Assembly (NCBI GenBank): GCA_017442465.1
Contig: JAFRZQ010000370.1
Coordinates: 1-5,429, forward strand
Origin: Anaerotignum sp.
GTDB lineage: Bacteria; Bacillota; Clostridia; Lachnospirales; Anaerotignaceae
DNA: 5,429 bases
Direction of reading: 5' to 3'
This document shows, piece after piece, positions 1 through 5,429 of the stretch. The notes beneath the pieces are model-generated. The model had not been told where the DNA came from. It did not search any database and saw only the letters and a program-made list of their open reading frames with translations. A program made the position numbers and the translations under genes. Numbering within the stretch: position 1 is the first letter of the stretch; each line of letters begins with the position of its first letter.

Positions 1-906
1 CAGATGGCTGATGTGACCGCGGTATTTTTCACTGATACCTTCGATGGCATAATCTTTGGTATCAATGATTTCATAGTTCGCGCAAACCTTAGGCAGGAAC
101 GCTACGACTCTTTCGCTCAGTTTTCTCTGGGAATCTTCGCCAACGAATACAGTTACTGCTGTGTTCTTGTCTACGATCTCCAGCATACCATGGAAGAATT
201 CTGCAGAATGGATAGATTTTGTTCTGATCCAGTGCTGTTCTTCCCAGTAGCACATTGCGTAGGAGTATGTTGCACCATACTGGTTGCCTGCGCCTACGAA
301 ATAGTGGATGGGGTCTTCGCAGTGTCTTTCTGCATATGCTTTGCCGAATTCGTCTGCTGCCTTTTCCACTTCCACCAGACCTTTTGCCAGGTACTGGTCC
401 ATTTCAGCGTAGAATGCATCGTATTCATCAAATTCGCCTGCATTTTTCATGAAGCAGTCTGCTGTCATGAAAAATTTCAGCTGTTCATTGGCGGGATAGG
501 AAATGCACCAGTCTACCATTTCTGCCAGAGCTGCTGTTTCCTTATCGATAAAGCCAAATACCTTCGCACCTGCAGCCTGTGCTTTTTTCACACCGTCAAC
601 CATTTCGATTGTGCTGCCTGTTACGGAGGAGATAATTACGATGGTACCTTCGCCGATGCGGTTATTGCCTGTTGCAATATATTCCGCTGCATTTTCCACG
701 AAGAAGTTCAGAGAGGACATTTCCTTCATGTGAACTTCTGCCTGCAGACAGGAGGCCCATGTGCCGCCGATACCCAGCCAGCAGATGTTCTTATAGCCGT
801 CTGCACAGATTTTATTTACGATTTCTTCGATCTGAGGACGCAGTGCCAGGGCACCCTGCACGCTGTCGATCTGCGCCTGTTCATCAAATTTCAGCATACT
901 CATCAT
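1..906 (-). CDS. Two-SIS-domain phosphosugar enzyme, FrlB/FraB-like (putative fructosamine-6-phosphate deglycase), C-terminus cut by window edge
   Basis: Open without a stop from an ATG at 906 to the window edge: 302 residues, perhaps 40 short of the roughly 340 of E. coli FrlB. The first SIS domain (about residues 36-140) has the opening strand and turn ICWLGIGGTW (41-50) and the phosphosugar loop SSVTGST (93-99). The second (about 198 onward) starts HYFVGAGNQYG and contains E223 and, 16 residues later, H239 in SAEFFHGMLEIV. That Glu/His pair and spacing match the catalytic pair of GlmS (E488/H504) and Salmonella FraB (E214/H230). There is no glutaminase domain, so it is not GlmS. Alignment from memory fits FrlB best, a cytoplasmic enzyme splitting fructoselysine-6-phosphate into glucose-6-phosphate and lysine. 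The ATG at 906 overlaps the potD stop as ATGA; ATGs at 903 and 897 are in frame and possible. No strong ribosome site is visible, so translational coupling to potD is likely. SIS family is near certain; deglycase activity is inferred. Confidence 0.8.
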   Translation of the reverse strand, partial: MMSMLKFDEQAQIDSVQGALALRPQIEEIVNKICADGYKNICWLGIGGTWASCLQAEVHMKEMSSLNFFVENAAEYIATGNNRIGEGTIVIISSVTGSTIEMVDGVKKAQAAGAKVFGFIDKETAALAEMVDWCISYPANEQLKFFMTADCFMKNAGEFDEYDAFYAEMDQYLAKGLVEVEKAADEFGKAYAERHCEDPIHYFVGAGNQYGATYSYAMCYWEEQHWIRTKSIHSAEFFHGMLEIVDKNTAVTVFVGEDSQRKLSERVVAFLPKVCANYEIIDTKDYAIEGISEKYRGHISHL

Positions 907-1946
907 TCGCCAACTTTCAGTTTCTGATAGTAGTCATTGTAGATTGTCAGAGCTTCGCCAACGTCTTCCTGGAAGAATACGTTTTCTTTGTAATCAAAGA
1001 TTCTTGCAGGGTCGTTTTTGTATGTTTCGGAAGCTACTGCTACAGCTGCATCGTTAGGGCAGGAGTAAGGGAATTCATCCAGGTTAGCTGCCATAACTTC
1101 GGGTTCGCAGATGTAGTTCAGGAATTTTTCAGCCAGATCAACATGTTTTGCACCTGTGGGGATTACATACAGGTCCATACCCAGCTGGATCGCATCTTTT
1201 TCGAAAGGAGCGATTTTGATTGTATCTTTTTCAGCCATTGCCCAGGAAGCGTTACCATCGTATGTAACAGCTACGGATACTGTGCCGTTTGTCAGGTTCT
1301 GTTCAGCATTGCCGTATGCAGCAACGTTTTCGTTGAATTTAACCAGCCATTCGTAAGCTTCAGCCAGTTCAGCTTCGTCTGTGGAGTTAGGGTCATAGCC
1401 CAGAGCTACCAGAGCCATAGGGAACAGGTTTCTAGCACCGTCGATTGTGGAGATCTGGCCTTTCAGAGCGGGATCCAGCAGATCGTTGTAGCCTGTGATT
1501 TCGATAGGGCATGTAGCTTCATCATAAACTACATAGATGTAGTTCATCAGGTAAGGTACGCAGTAGCCTTTGGATACCCAGTAAGCATCGTTCAGGTTTG
1601 CGGAGTTGGGAACGTTGTCCAGGTTGATTTCTTCAACGTAACCACCAGCGATCAGGGATTCCATGTAAGCGTCACATGTCATGATCAGATCGTATTCGTC
1701 GCCGCCGCCAGCTGTCAGTTTGTTGATCGCATCAGCGTTGTCACTCATGTAGGACAGGTTGATTGTGCAGCCGTTTTCTTCTTCGAATGCCGCGATCAGG
1801 TCGTCGGAGATGTACTGCTGCCACATATAGATGTTCAGTTCAGTACTTGCTTCTGCAGCATCATCTGCAGGTGCTTCGGAGCCGCCGCATGCTGCAACAG
1901 AGAATACCATTGCGCCAGCCAGCAGCAGTGCTAAAAGTTTTTTCAT
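903..1946 (-). CDS. potD: PotD-family ABC transporter substrate-binding lipoprotein
   Basis: 347 residues, the normal PotD length. A lipoprotein signal peptide (MKKLLALLLAGAMVF, then lipobox VAAC with C20) is followed by a short acidic linker (about 21-36) and a periplasmic-binding-type fold, so it should be anchored outside the membrane to deliver ligand to PotB/PotC. Family landmarks from memory alignment to E. coli PotD are LNIYMWQQYI (37-46), the EYDLIM strand (84-89), KGQISTIDGARNLFPMAL (162-179), GMDLYVIP (256-263), FPYSCPN (292-298) and the end QEDVGEALTIYNDYYQKLK. Pocket residues W42, Y45, D258, Y294 and Q326 match PotD W34, Y37, D257, Y293 and Q327. PotD E36, D168 and E171, which bind spermidine amines, are Q44, G170 and N173 here, and W255 is G256. 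The ligand may therefore not be a polyamine. Six cysteines lie beyond C20. Asparagine is almost always AAC, fitting high expression. It follows potC by 15 bases and overlaps the SIS gene. Confidence 0.93.
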   Translation of the reverse strand: MKKLLALLLAGAMVFSVAACGGSEAPADDAAEASTELNIYMWQQYISDDLIAAFEEENGCTINLSYMSDNADAINKLTAGGGDEYDLIMTCDAYMESLIAGGYVEEINLDNVPNSANLNDAYWVSKGYCVPYLMNYIYVVYDEATCPIEITGYNDLLDPALKGQISTIDGARNLFPMALVALGYDPNSTDEAELAEAYEWLVKFNENVAAYGNAEQNLTNGTVSVAVTYDGNASWAMAEKDTIKIAPFEKDAIQLGMDLYVIPTGAKHVDLAEKFLNYICEPEVMAANLDEFPYSCPNDAAVAVASETYKNDPARIFDYKENVFFQEDVGEALTIYNDYYQKLKVGE

Positions 1947-1954
1947 AATAAAAA

Positions 1955-1960
1955 CCTCCT
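1955..1960 (-). promoter_or_regulatory. Ribosome binding site of the binding-protein gene
   Basis: AGGAGG on the minus strand lies 8 bases before the ATG at 1946, inside the 15-base gap after the potC stop. It is the strongest Shine-Dalgarno match in the operon and fixes the start. It fits the usual need for more binding protein than permease. Confidence 0.85.
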
Positions 1961-1961
1961 C

Positions 1962-2783
1962 TTAATTTTTACCCTTTTTCTTCTTCAAAGAGCTTTGAAT
2001 AATGTTATTCAAAATCATCGCTGTGACGATGACCAGAACCATGATGGTGGTCAATGCATTTACGTCGGGCGTAATACCGGACTTATTCATTGACAGGATG
2101 AGAACAGGCAGTGTGGACTGTCTTGCGCCCGCCAGCATGTTACTCATAACAACGTCATCGAAGGACATTGTGAAGGACAGGAATGCGGCACTCATTACGC
2201 CGGGGAAGATGGTAGGCAGTGTGACACGCAGGAATGTCTGCACACGGTTTGCCCCCAGGTCCATGGATGCTTCTTCCAGTGTTTCATTATCGCCGCTGAT
2301 ACGGCCTTTGATGGTAACGACCGCATAGGGGATGCAGAAAGTACAGTGACCGATCAGGATACTGCCCATACCCAGAGAGAAGCCCAGTTTCATGAAAATG
2401 ATCAGAAGGGCTACGGCCAGAACGATCTCCGGCACGATGATGGGGATGTACAGCATATTGTTTACCAGTTTTTTGCCTTTGAATTCGTATTTTTTCAGGC
2501 CAAGGGCACCAATGGTGCCGATGAATACGGAGATGATGGTGCTCAGGATGGCAATGATGATGGTATAGCCCAATGCGTCGATCAGCGCATGGTTTTCAAA
2601 GAGTTTGCCGTACCACTTGGTGGTGAAGCCGTTCCAGTAATAGTTATATCTCTGGTCATTGAAGGAGAAGGCCATCATGACCGCTACAGGGATATACAGG
2701 ATAGCATATACCAGGAAGGCGTAAATGTCGCTGAGGATACGGAAATTTCTTTCCTTTCTCGCTTTTTTGGATAACGCTGCCAT
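1962..2783 (-). CDS. potC: PotC-family ABC transporter permease
   Basis: 273 residues, close to E. coli PotC in length. A basic N-terminus (KKARKERNFR) precedes about six hydrophobic membrane segments (roughly 18-40, 70-94, 108-131, 140-158, 192-208 and 244-264). The cytoplasmic EAA loop that docks on the ATPase is clear at 171-195, with EASMDLGANR then LRVTLPTIFPG. The MSFDDVVMSNMLAG stretch (206-219) is characteristic of PotC-type subunits. The tail LKKKKGKN is strongly basic. With PotB it forms the channel through the membrane. The ATG directly abuts the potB stop (TAAATG), and its ribosome site lies inside the end of potB. The family fit is strong; the substrate is not set by this subunit. 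Confidence 0.93.
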   Translation of the reverse strand: MAALSKKARKERNFRILSDIYAFLVYAILYIPVAVMMAFSFNDQRYNYYWNGFTTKWYGKLFENHALIDALGYTIIIAILSTIISVFIGTIGALGLKKYEFKGKKLVNNMLYIPIIVPEIVLAVALLIIFMKLGFSLGMGSILIGHCTFCIPYAVVTIKGRISGDNETLEEASMDLGANRVQTFLRVTLPTIFPGVMSAAFLSFTMSFDDVVMSNMLAGARQSTLPVLILSMNKSGITPDVNALTTIMVLVIVTAMILNNIIQSSLKKKKGKN

Positions 2784-3665
2784 TTACACCACCTCCATAT
2801 CTTCCAGCTTCGCAAATCTCGTATAGATGAAGATAAGGAGCATGGTGATCAGGATCAGAAGTACAGACAGGGCTGCACCCAGGGGCCAGTTTCTGATGGC
2901 GCCGAACTGATTCTTGATGATATTACCGATATACATGACCTTACCGCCGCCCAGCATATCTGTTACGGTGTAGATACCCAGAGAGGGGATGAACACCAGG
3001 ATAATGGCAGCAAAGATGCCGGGGAAGGTGATAGGCAGTGTTACTTTCATAAATGTTGTTCTCGCATTTGCGCCCAGATCGGCGGATGCTTCCAGCAGGG
3101 ATTTTTCCAGCTTTTCAATGGTGCTGTACAGAGGCAGTACCGCAAAGGGAAGCATATTGGTGATCAGACCGATCATAACCAGTTCATCGGTATAGATGAA
3201 AGAAATGGGCTTATCCACCAGGCCGAAATTCATCAGGAAATTATTTACGGGACCGCTGGTCTGGAACAGCAGCAGCCACGCATTCAGACGCATCAGAGAG
3301 TTTGTCCAGAAGGGGATCATCAAGAGAGTGATCATTTTCGCCGCTACATCCTTGGGCTTTCTTGCAATGATATAGGCAAAGGGATAGCCGATCAGGATAC
3401 ACAGGAGGGTCGTAATGCCCGCTGCCTGCAGGGATTTCAGAATGACTTTGAAATATGTAGGGTCAAGGATAGTCTGGTAGCTTTCCACTGTGGGGTTATA
3501 CACCACATCACCAAAAACACCTCTGGACATAAAGCTGATGAAGATGATATACATCAGAGGGATGGTCACAAACAGGATCATCCACAGGGATACGGGGCCT
3601 GCCATTGCCATTTTGGGCAGCAGGTTCTTTTTCTTTGGCATTGCAGCCTGACTTGCACTACTCAT
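2784..3665 (-). CDS. potB: PotB-family ABC transporter permease
   Basis: 293 residues counted from the ATG at 3665, which overlaps the potA stop as TGATG. An in-frame TTG one codon upstream is a poorer start. A purine-rich AGGGGG sits about 7 bases upstream. After a short polar N-terminus there are about six hydrophobic segments (near 20-45, 76-101, 110-134, 160-182, 214-232 and 263-283). The EAA loop is at 192-216, with EASADLGANART then KVTLPITFPGI, and is followed by the PotB-like SLGIYTVTDMLGGG (228-241). The C-terminus FAKLEDMEVV is polar and its coding sequence carries the potC ribosome site. It pairs with PotC as the heterodimeric membrane channel. Nothing looks truncated or frameshifted. 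Confidence 0.93.
   Translation of the reverse strand: MSSASQAAMPKKKNLLPKMAMAGPVSLWMILFVTIPLMYIIFISFMSRGVFGDVVYNPTVESYQTILDPTYFKVILKSLQAAGITTLLCILIGYPFAYIIARKPKDVAAKMITLLMIPFWTNSLMRLNAWLLLFQTSGPVNNFLMNFGLVDKPISFIYTDELVMIGLITNMLPFAVLPLYSTIEKLEKSLLEASADLGANARTTFMKVTLPITFPGIFAAIILVFIPSLGIYTVTDMLGGGKVMYIGNIIKNQFGAIRNWPLGAALSVLLILITMLLIFIYTRFAKLEDMEVV
2790..2796 (-). promoter_or_regulatory. Ribosome binding site of potC, inside the end of potB
   Basis: GGAGGTG on the minus strand lies 6 bases before the potC ATG at 2783, entirely within the last codons of potB. Ribosomes finishing potB clear this site, so translation of the two permeases is probably coupled. Confidence 0.8.
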
Positions 3666-4747
3666 CAAACCGCCCCCTGATCAAATTTTTTGATGGCAAC
3701 TGCTTTTTCAGGCTTCCAGCATACATAAACTGCCGCACCTTCTGCTACAGTCTGATCCTGTTCGAATCTGGAGTATTTCACTTCCATGCCGCCCTTCAGG
3801 TCTACAGCCGTTTTCACCACAGAGCCCTGATAAATGAAGTCCTTGATCTTGCCTTCCAGCGTAAAGCCGGGAACAGGAGCTGCGGACACTTCCAGATATT
3901 CGGGACGGATGGAAACGTGCATTTCTTCGCCCACTTCGAAATCAGGGCCAACCACCTGCAGGCTGCCTTCCGCTGTTTCCACTGTCAGGATATCGTCGTC
4001 TTTGGCAATGACCTTGCCGTCAAAAATATTGGATTCGCCGATGAAACCGGCAACGAATCTTGTCTTGGGATGTTCGTAGATTTCTGTAGGAGAGTCCAGC
4101 TGTTCCAGGATACCGTCATGCATAACGGCAATACGGTCACTCATGGTCAGGGCTTCTTCCTGGTCGTGGGTTACATAAATGAATGTGATACCCAGTTTTT
4201 TCTGCAGACGTTTCAGTTCGATCTGCATCTGCTTACGCAGCTTCAAGTCCAGCGCGCCCAGAGGTTCATCCAGCAGCAGCACCTTAGGGTTATTTACCAG
4301 GGCTCTGGCGATGGCAACACGCTGTTTCTGGCCGCCGGAAAGTTCATCGGGTTTTCTTTTTGCATAGGGTTCCATCTGCACCATCTGCAGCATTTCCGTT
4401 ACGCGTTCGTTGATCTCCGCTTTGGGCACTTTTTTGATGGTCAGCCCATAGGCAATATTATTGAATACTGTCATATGAGGGAACAGTGCATAGTTCTGAA
4501 ATACGGTATTTACGTTTCTCTGGAAGGGTTCCTTATCTTCTACGCGTTCCCCTTCCACCTTGATGGTACCTTCGGAGGCCTCTTCAAACCCTGCGATCAT
4601 ACGCAGTGTGGTGGTTTTGCCGCAGCCGGAAGGACCAAGCAGTGTTAAAAATTCGCCCTCGCCGACTTCAAGGTTCAGATTCTTTACAACTTCGTTGTTG
4701 CCGAATCGTTTCACTACGCCTTCAAGGGTAATAATGGGATTTTTCAT
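3665..4747 (-). CDS. potA: PotA-family ABC transporter ATP-binding protein
   Basis: 360 residues, slightly shorter than E. coli PotA (about 378). All nucleotide-binding motifs are intact: Walker A GPSGCGKT (38-45), Q-loop Q84 in FQNYALFPHMTV, signature LSGGQ (136-140), Walker B VLLLDE (156-161), D-loop GALD (164-167) and switch H194 in YVTHDQEEAL. The region from about 235 to the end is the beta-rich TOBE regulatory domain of PotA/MalK-type ATPases, with VSIRPEYLEV near 278-287. It powers import on the cytoplasmic face by engaging the EAA loops of PotB and PotC. It is the first gene of the operon, with a good promoter and ribosome site upstream. Its stop overlaps the potB start by one base. 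As this ATPase subclass serves several substrates, the name indicates family, not cargo. Confidence 0.95.
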   Translation of the reverse strand: MKNPIITLEGVVKRFGNNEVVKNLNLEVGEGEFLTLLGPSGCGKTTTLRMIAGFEEASEGTIKVEGERVEDKEPFQRNVNTVFQNYALFPHMTVFNNIAYGLTIKKVPKAEINERVTEMLQMVQMEPYAKRKPDELSGGQKQRVAIARALVNNPKVLLLDEPLGALDLKLRKQMQIELKRLQKKLGITFIYVTHDQEEALTMSDRIAVMHDGILEQLDSPTEIYEHPKTRFVAGFIGESNIFDGKVIAKDDDILTVETAEGSLQVVGPDFEVGEEMHVSIRPEYLEVSAAPVPGFTLEGKIKDFIYQGSVVKTAVDLKGGMEVKYSRFEQDQTVAEGAAVYVCWKPEKAVAIKKFDQGAV

Positions 4748-4753
4748 GCTTGC

Positions 4754-4760
4754 TCACCTT
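4754..4760 (-). promoter_or_regulatory. Ribosome binding site of potA
   Basis: AAGGTGA on the minus strand lies 6 bases before the ATG at 4747. It supports this start, which also gives the normal PotA N-terminus. Confidence 0.75.
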
Positions 4761-4786
4761 TTCTTATTTCTTTAACAGGTAAATTT

Positions 4787-4800
4787 GAGGATAATTCCTC
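4787..4800 (-). promoter_or_regulatory. Small hairpin or palindrome at the start of the operon leader
   Basis: GAGGA, loop ATTA, TCCTC: a perfect 5-bp inverted repeat. It begins about 7-8 bases after the predicted -10 box, so it would lie at the very 5' end of the transcript, about 40 bases ahead of potA. It could protect the mRNA end or be an operator. It has no T-run after it, so it is not a terminator. Confidence 0.4.
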
Positions 4801-4807
4801 GGATATT

Positions 4808-4836
4808 ACTATAACACCAATGAGAAAAGTTTACAA
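4808..4836 (-). promoter_or_regulatory. Predicted sigma-A type promoter of the transporter operon
   Basis: The -35 box TTGTAA (4836-4831) and the -10 box TATAGT (4813-4808) are separated by exactly 17 bases. Each matches the consensus at about 4-5 of 6 positions. Transcription would start near 4800, giving a leader of about 53 bases before potA. It is placed between the upstream terminator and potA, where an operon promoter is expected. No comparable promoter is visible between the later genes. Confidence 0.65.
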
Positions 4837-4849
4837 GAAAGGTTTACAA
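4824..4849 (-). repeat. 13-bp tandem direct repeat at the -35 box, possible operator
   Basis: Two adjacent 13-base units, TTGTAAACCTTTC (4849-4837) and TTGTAAACTTTTC (4836-4824), differ at one position. The second unit begins with the -35 hexamer itself. A regulator binding the repeat would be well placed to control transcription. No regulator gene is in the window, so the binding protein is unknown. Confidence 0.5.
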
Positions 4850-4974
4850 CTGTTTGTTTTATTGTACGAAATACACAAATATTTCTCAGCGCAAACAATC
4901 CATCCATGTGAAATTTCTCCGTTCTTCCTGCTGAGATCATTATAAAAACCACATCCAAGAAACATTCTTTATCC

Positions 4975-5011
4975 AAAACAGAAGGGATCTCTGATGATTT
5001 CACAGAGATCC
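4975..5011 (-). terminator. Intrinsic terminator after maf
   Basis: A perfect 9-bp stem on the minus strand (GGATCTCTG, 9-base loop, CAGAGATCC; arms 5011-5003 and 4993-4985) starts 8 bases after the maf stop. It is followed by CTTCTGTTTT, a moderately T-rich tail. This should separate maf transcription from the transporter operon. The T-run is imperfect, so some read-through is possible. Confidence 0.7.
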
Positions 5012-5019
5012 ACTTTCCC

Positions 5020-5429
5020 TTACAGCAATTTTTTCAGTTCCTGATAGACCCTGCCAATGGGCAGACCCACTACATTATAATAATCCCCCGCAATGCCTTT
5101 CACATGAATGGCAAAATCCCCCTGGATGCCATAGGCACCGGCCTTATCCATGGGATCACCGCTTTCGATATAGTCGCGGATATCCTTTTCGGATATGGGG
5201 TACAGATATACATCGGTTTTTTCCGCAAAGGTGATGGCTTCTGCAGCATTTCCCGTACGGATGATAGTAACGCCCGTATAGACCTGATGGCAGTCATCGG
5301 AGATCATTTCCAGCATACGGCGGGCATCCGCTGCATCCTTTGGCTTGCCCATGATAGTATCGCCCTTGGCTACGATGGTATCCGCCCCGATGATGATGCA
5401 GTCTTCTGTCTGCTGTTTCGCAATTTCAC
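5020..5429 (-). CDS. maf: Maf-family nucleoside triphosphate pyrophosphatase (likely dTTP/UTP type), N-terminus cut by window edge
   Basis: The frame is open from the right edge (first full codon at 5427) to a TAA at 5020-5022: 135 residues of a protein usually near 190. The missing part would include the N-terminal nucleotide-binding SxSPRR motif. Visible Maf motifs are GADTIV (fragment residues 14-19, with the conserved Asp at 16), GKP 12 residues on (Lys 28), HQVYTGV (47-53), and DKAGAYGIQG (94-103), followed by VVGLP near the end. The DKAGAYGIQG form is typical of the YhdE/Maf dTTP/UTP subclass rather than the YceF m7GTP subclass. These cytoplasmic enzymes hydrolyse non-canonical and some canonical nucleotides to monophosphates; older annotation calls them septum formation inhibitors. 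It is a separate transcription unit ending at the adjacent stem-loop, with no evident functional link to the transporter. Confidence 0.93.
   Translation of the reverse strand, partial: EIAKQQTEDCIIIGADTIVAKGDTIMGKPKDAADARRMLEMISDDCHQVYTGVTIIRTGNAAEAITFAEKTDVYLYPISEKDIRDYIESGDPMDKAGAYGIQGDFAIHVKGIAGDYYNVVGLPIGRVYQELKKLL

Noticed and set aside
4..927. 307-codon open frame on the plus strand, with others at 672-1934 (420 codons) and 3605-4648 (347 codons)
   Set aside because: They lie antisense to the SIS gene, potD and potA, which have full family motifs. Their translations are rich in Cys, Phe and His with no recognisable domain, as expected for mirror frames of these codon-biased genes.
3666..3668. 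TTG as the potB start codon
   Set aside because: The ATG immediately downstream at 3665 is a better start, forms a standard TGATG overlap with the potA stop, and is at good distance from the purine-rich ribosome site.
4837..4849. TTGTAAACC resembles half of a BirA (biotin) operator
   Set aside because: A BirA site needs an inverted second arm about 15 bases away. Here the second copy is a direct repeat, no inverted arm is present, and the operon has no biotin link.
4884..4936. Inverted repeat TCTCAGC / GCTGAGA (4884-4890 and 4930-4936), considered as a leader RNA or riboswitch
   Set aside because: Seven-base arms 39 bases apart are weak. They lie upstream of the predicted transcript start, and no riboswitch core is recognisable between them.
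4939..4944. Consensus TATAAT on the minus strand as an alternative promoter
   Set aside because: No acceptable -35 hexamer lies 16-18 bases upstream and there is no TGn extension. The promoter at 4808-4836 is better on every count.
4809..5003. 64-codon open frame on the minus strand between maf and potA
   Set aside because: It starts inside the maf terminator stem and ends within the operon promoter, shows no family resemblance, and its frame carries the regulatory elements rather than a coding pattern.
1..5429. CRISPR arrays, insertion sequences, tRNA or rRNA genes, attachment sites
   Set aside because: No repeat-spacer periodicity, terminal inverted repeats, transposase motifs or structural RNA sequences were seen on either strand.

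Overview
The window holds six codirectional genes, all on the minus strand, and reads from right to left. The dense operon packing, Shine-Dalgarno sites of the AGGAGG/GGAGGTG type, a lipoprotein-type solute-binding protein with a VAAC lipobox and a mid-range GC content point to a Gram-positive bacterium. My best guess is an anaerobic, gut-type member of class Clostridia (Bacillota). That is an inference from style; no taxonomic marker is present.

Far right (5020-5429): the C-terminal two thirds of a Maf-family nucleotide pyrophosphatase, a housekeeping gene cut by the window edge. It is followed by a stem-loop terminator (4975-5011). A gene-free stretch of about 230 bases follows (4748-4974). 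It contains a good sigma-A type promoter (TTGTAA, 17 bp, TATAGT), a 13-bp tandem repeat that runs into the -35 box, and a small hairpin at the presumed transcript start.

Centre and left (1-4747): one tightly packed operon encoding a complete polyamine-family ABC importer in the classical order: ATPase (potA), two permeases (potB, potC) and binding lipoprotein (potD). The next gene overlaps the potD stop codon and encodes a two-SIS-domain phosphosugar enzyme resembling fructosamine-6-phosphate deglycases (FrlB/FraB type). It runs off the left edge.

The most interesting point is the pairing of a transporter usually labelled spermidine/putrescine with a sugar-phosphate enzyme. By alignment from memory to E. 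coli PotD, the binding protein keeps much of the aromatic frame of the pocket but lacks three of the four acidic residues that hold the spermidine amines (E36, D168 and E171 become Q, G and N). Together these suggest that the importer does not carry polyamines. It may instead import an Amadori product (a fructose-amino acid conjugate), which would be phosphorylated by a kinase encoded beyond the left edge and split by the SIS enzyme. This is a hypothesis; the substrate cannot be read from sequence alone.
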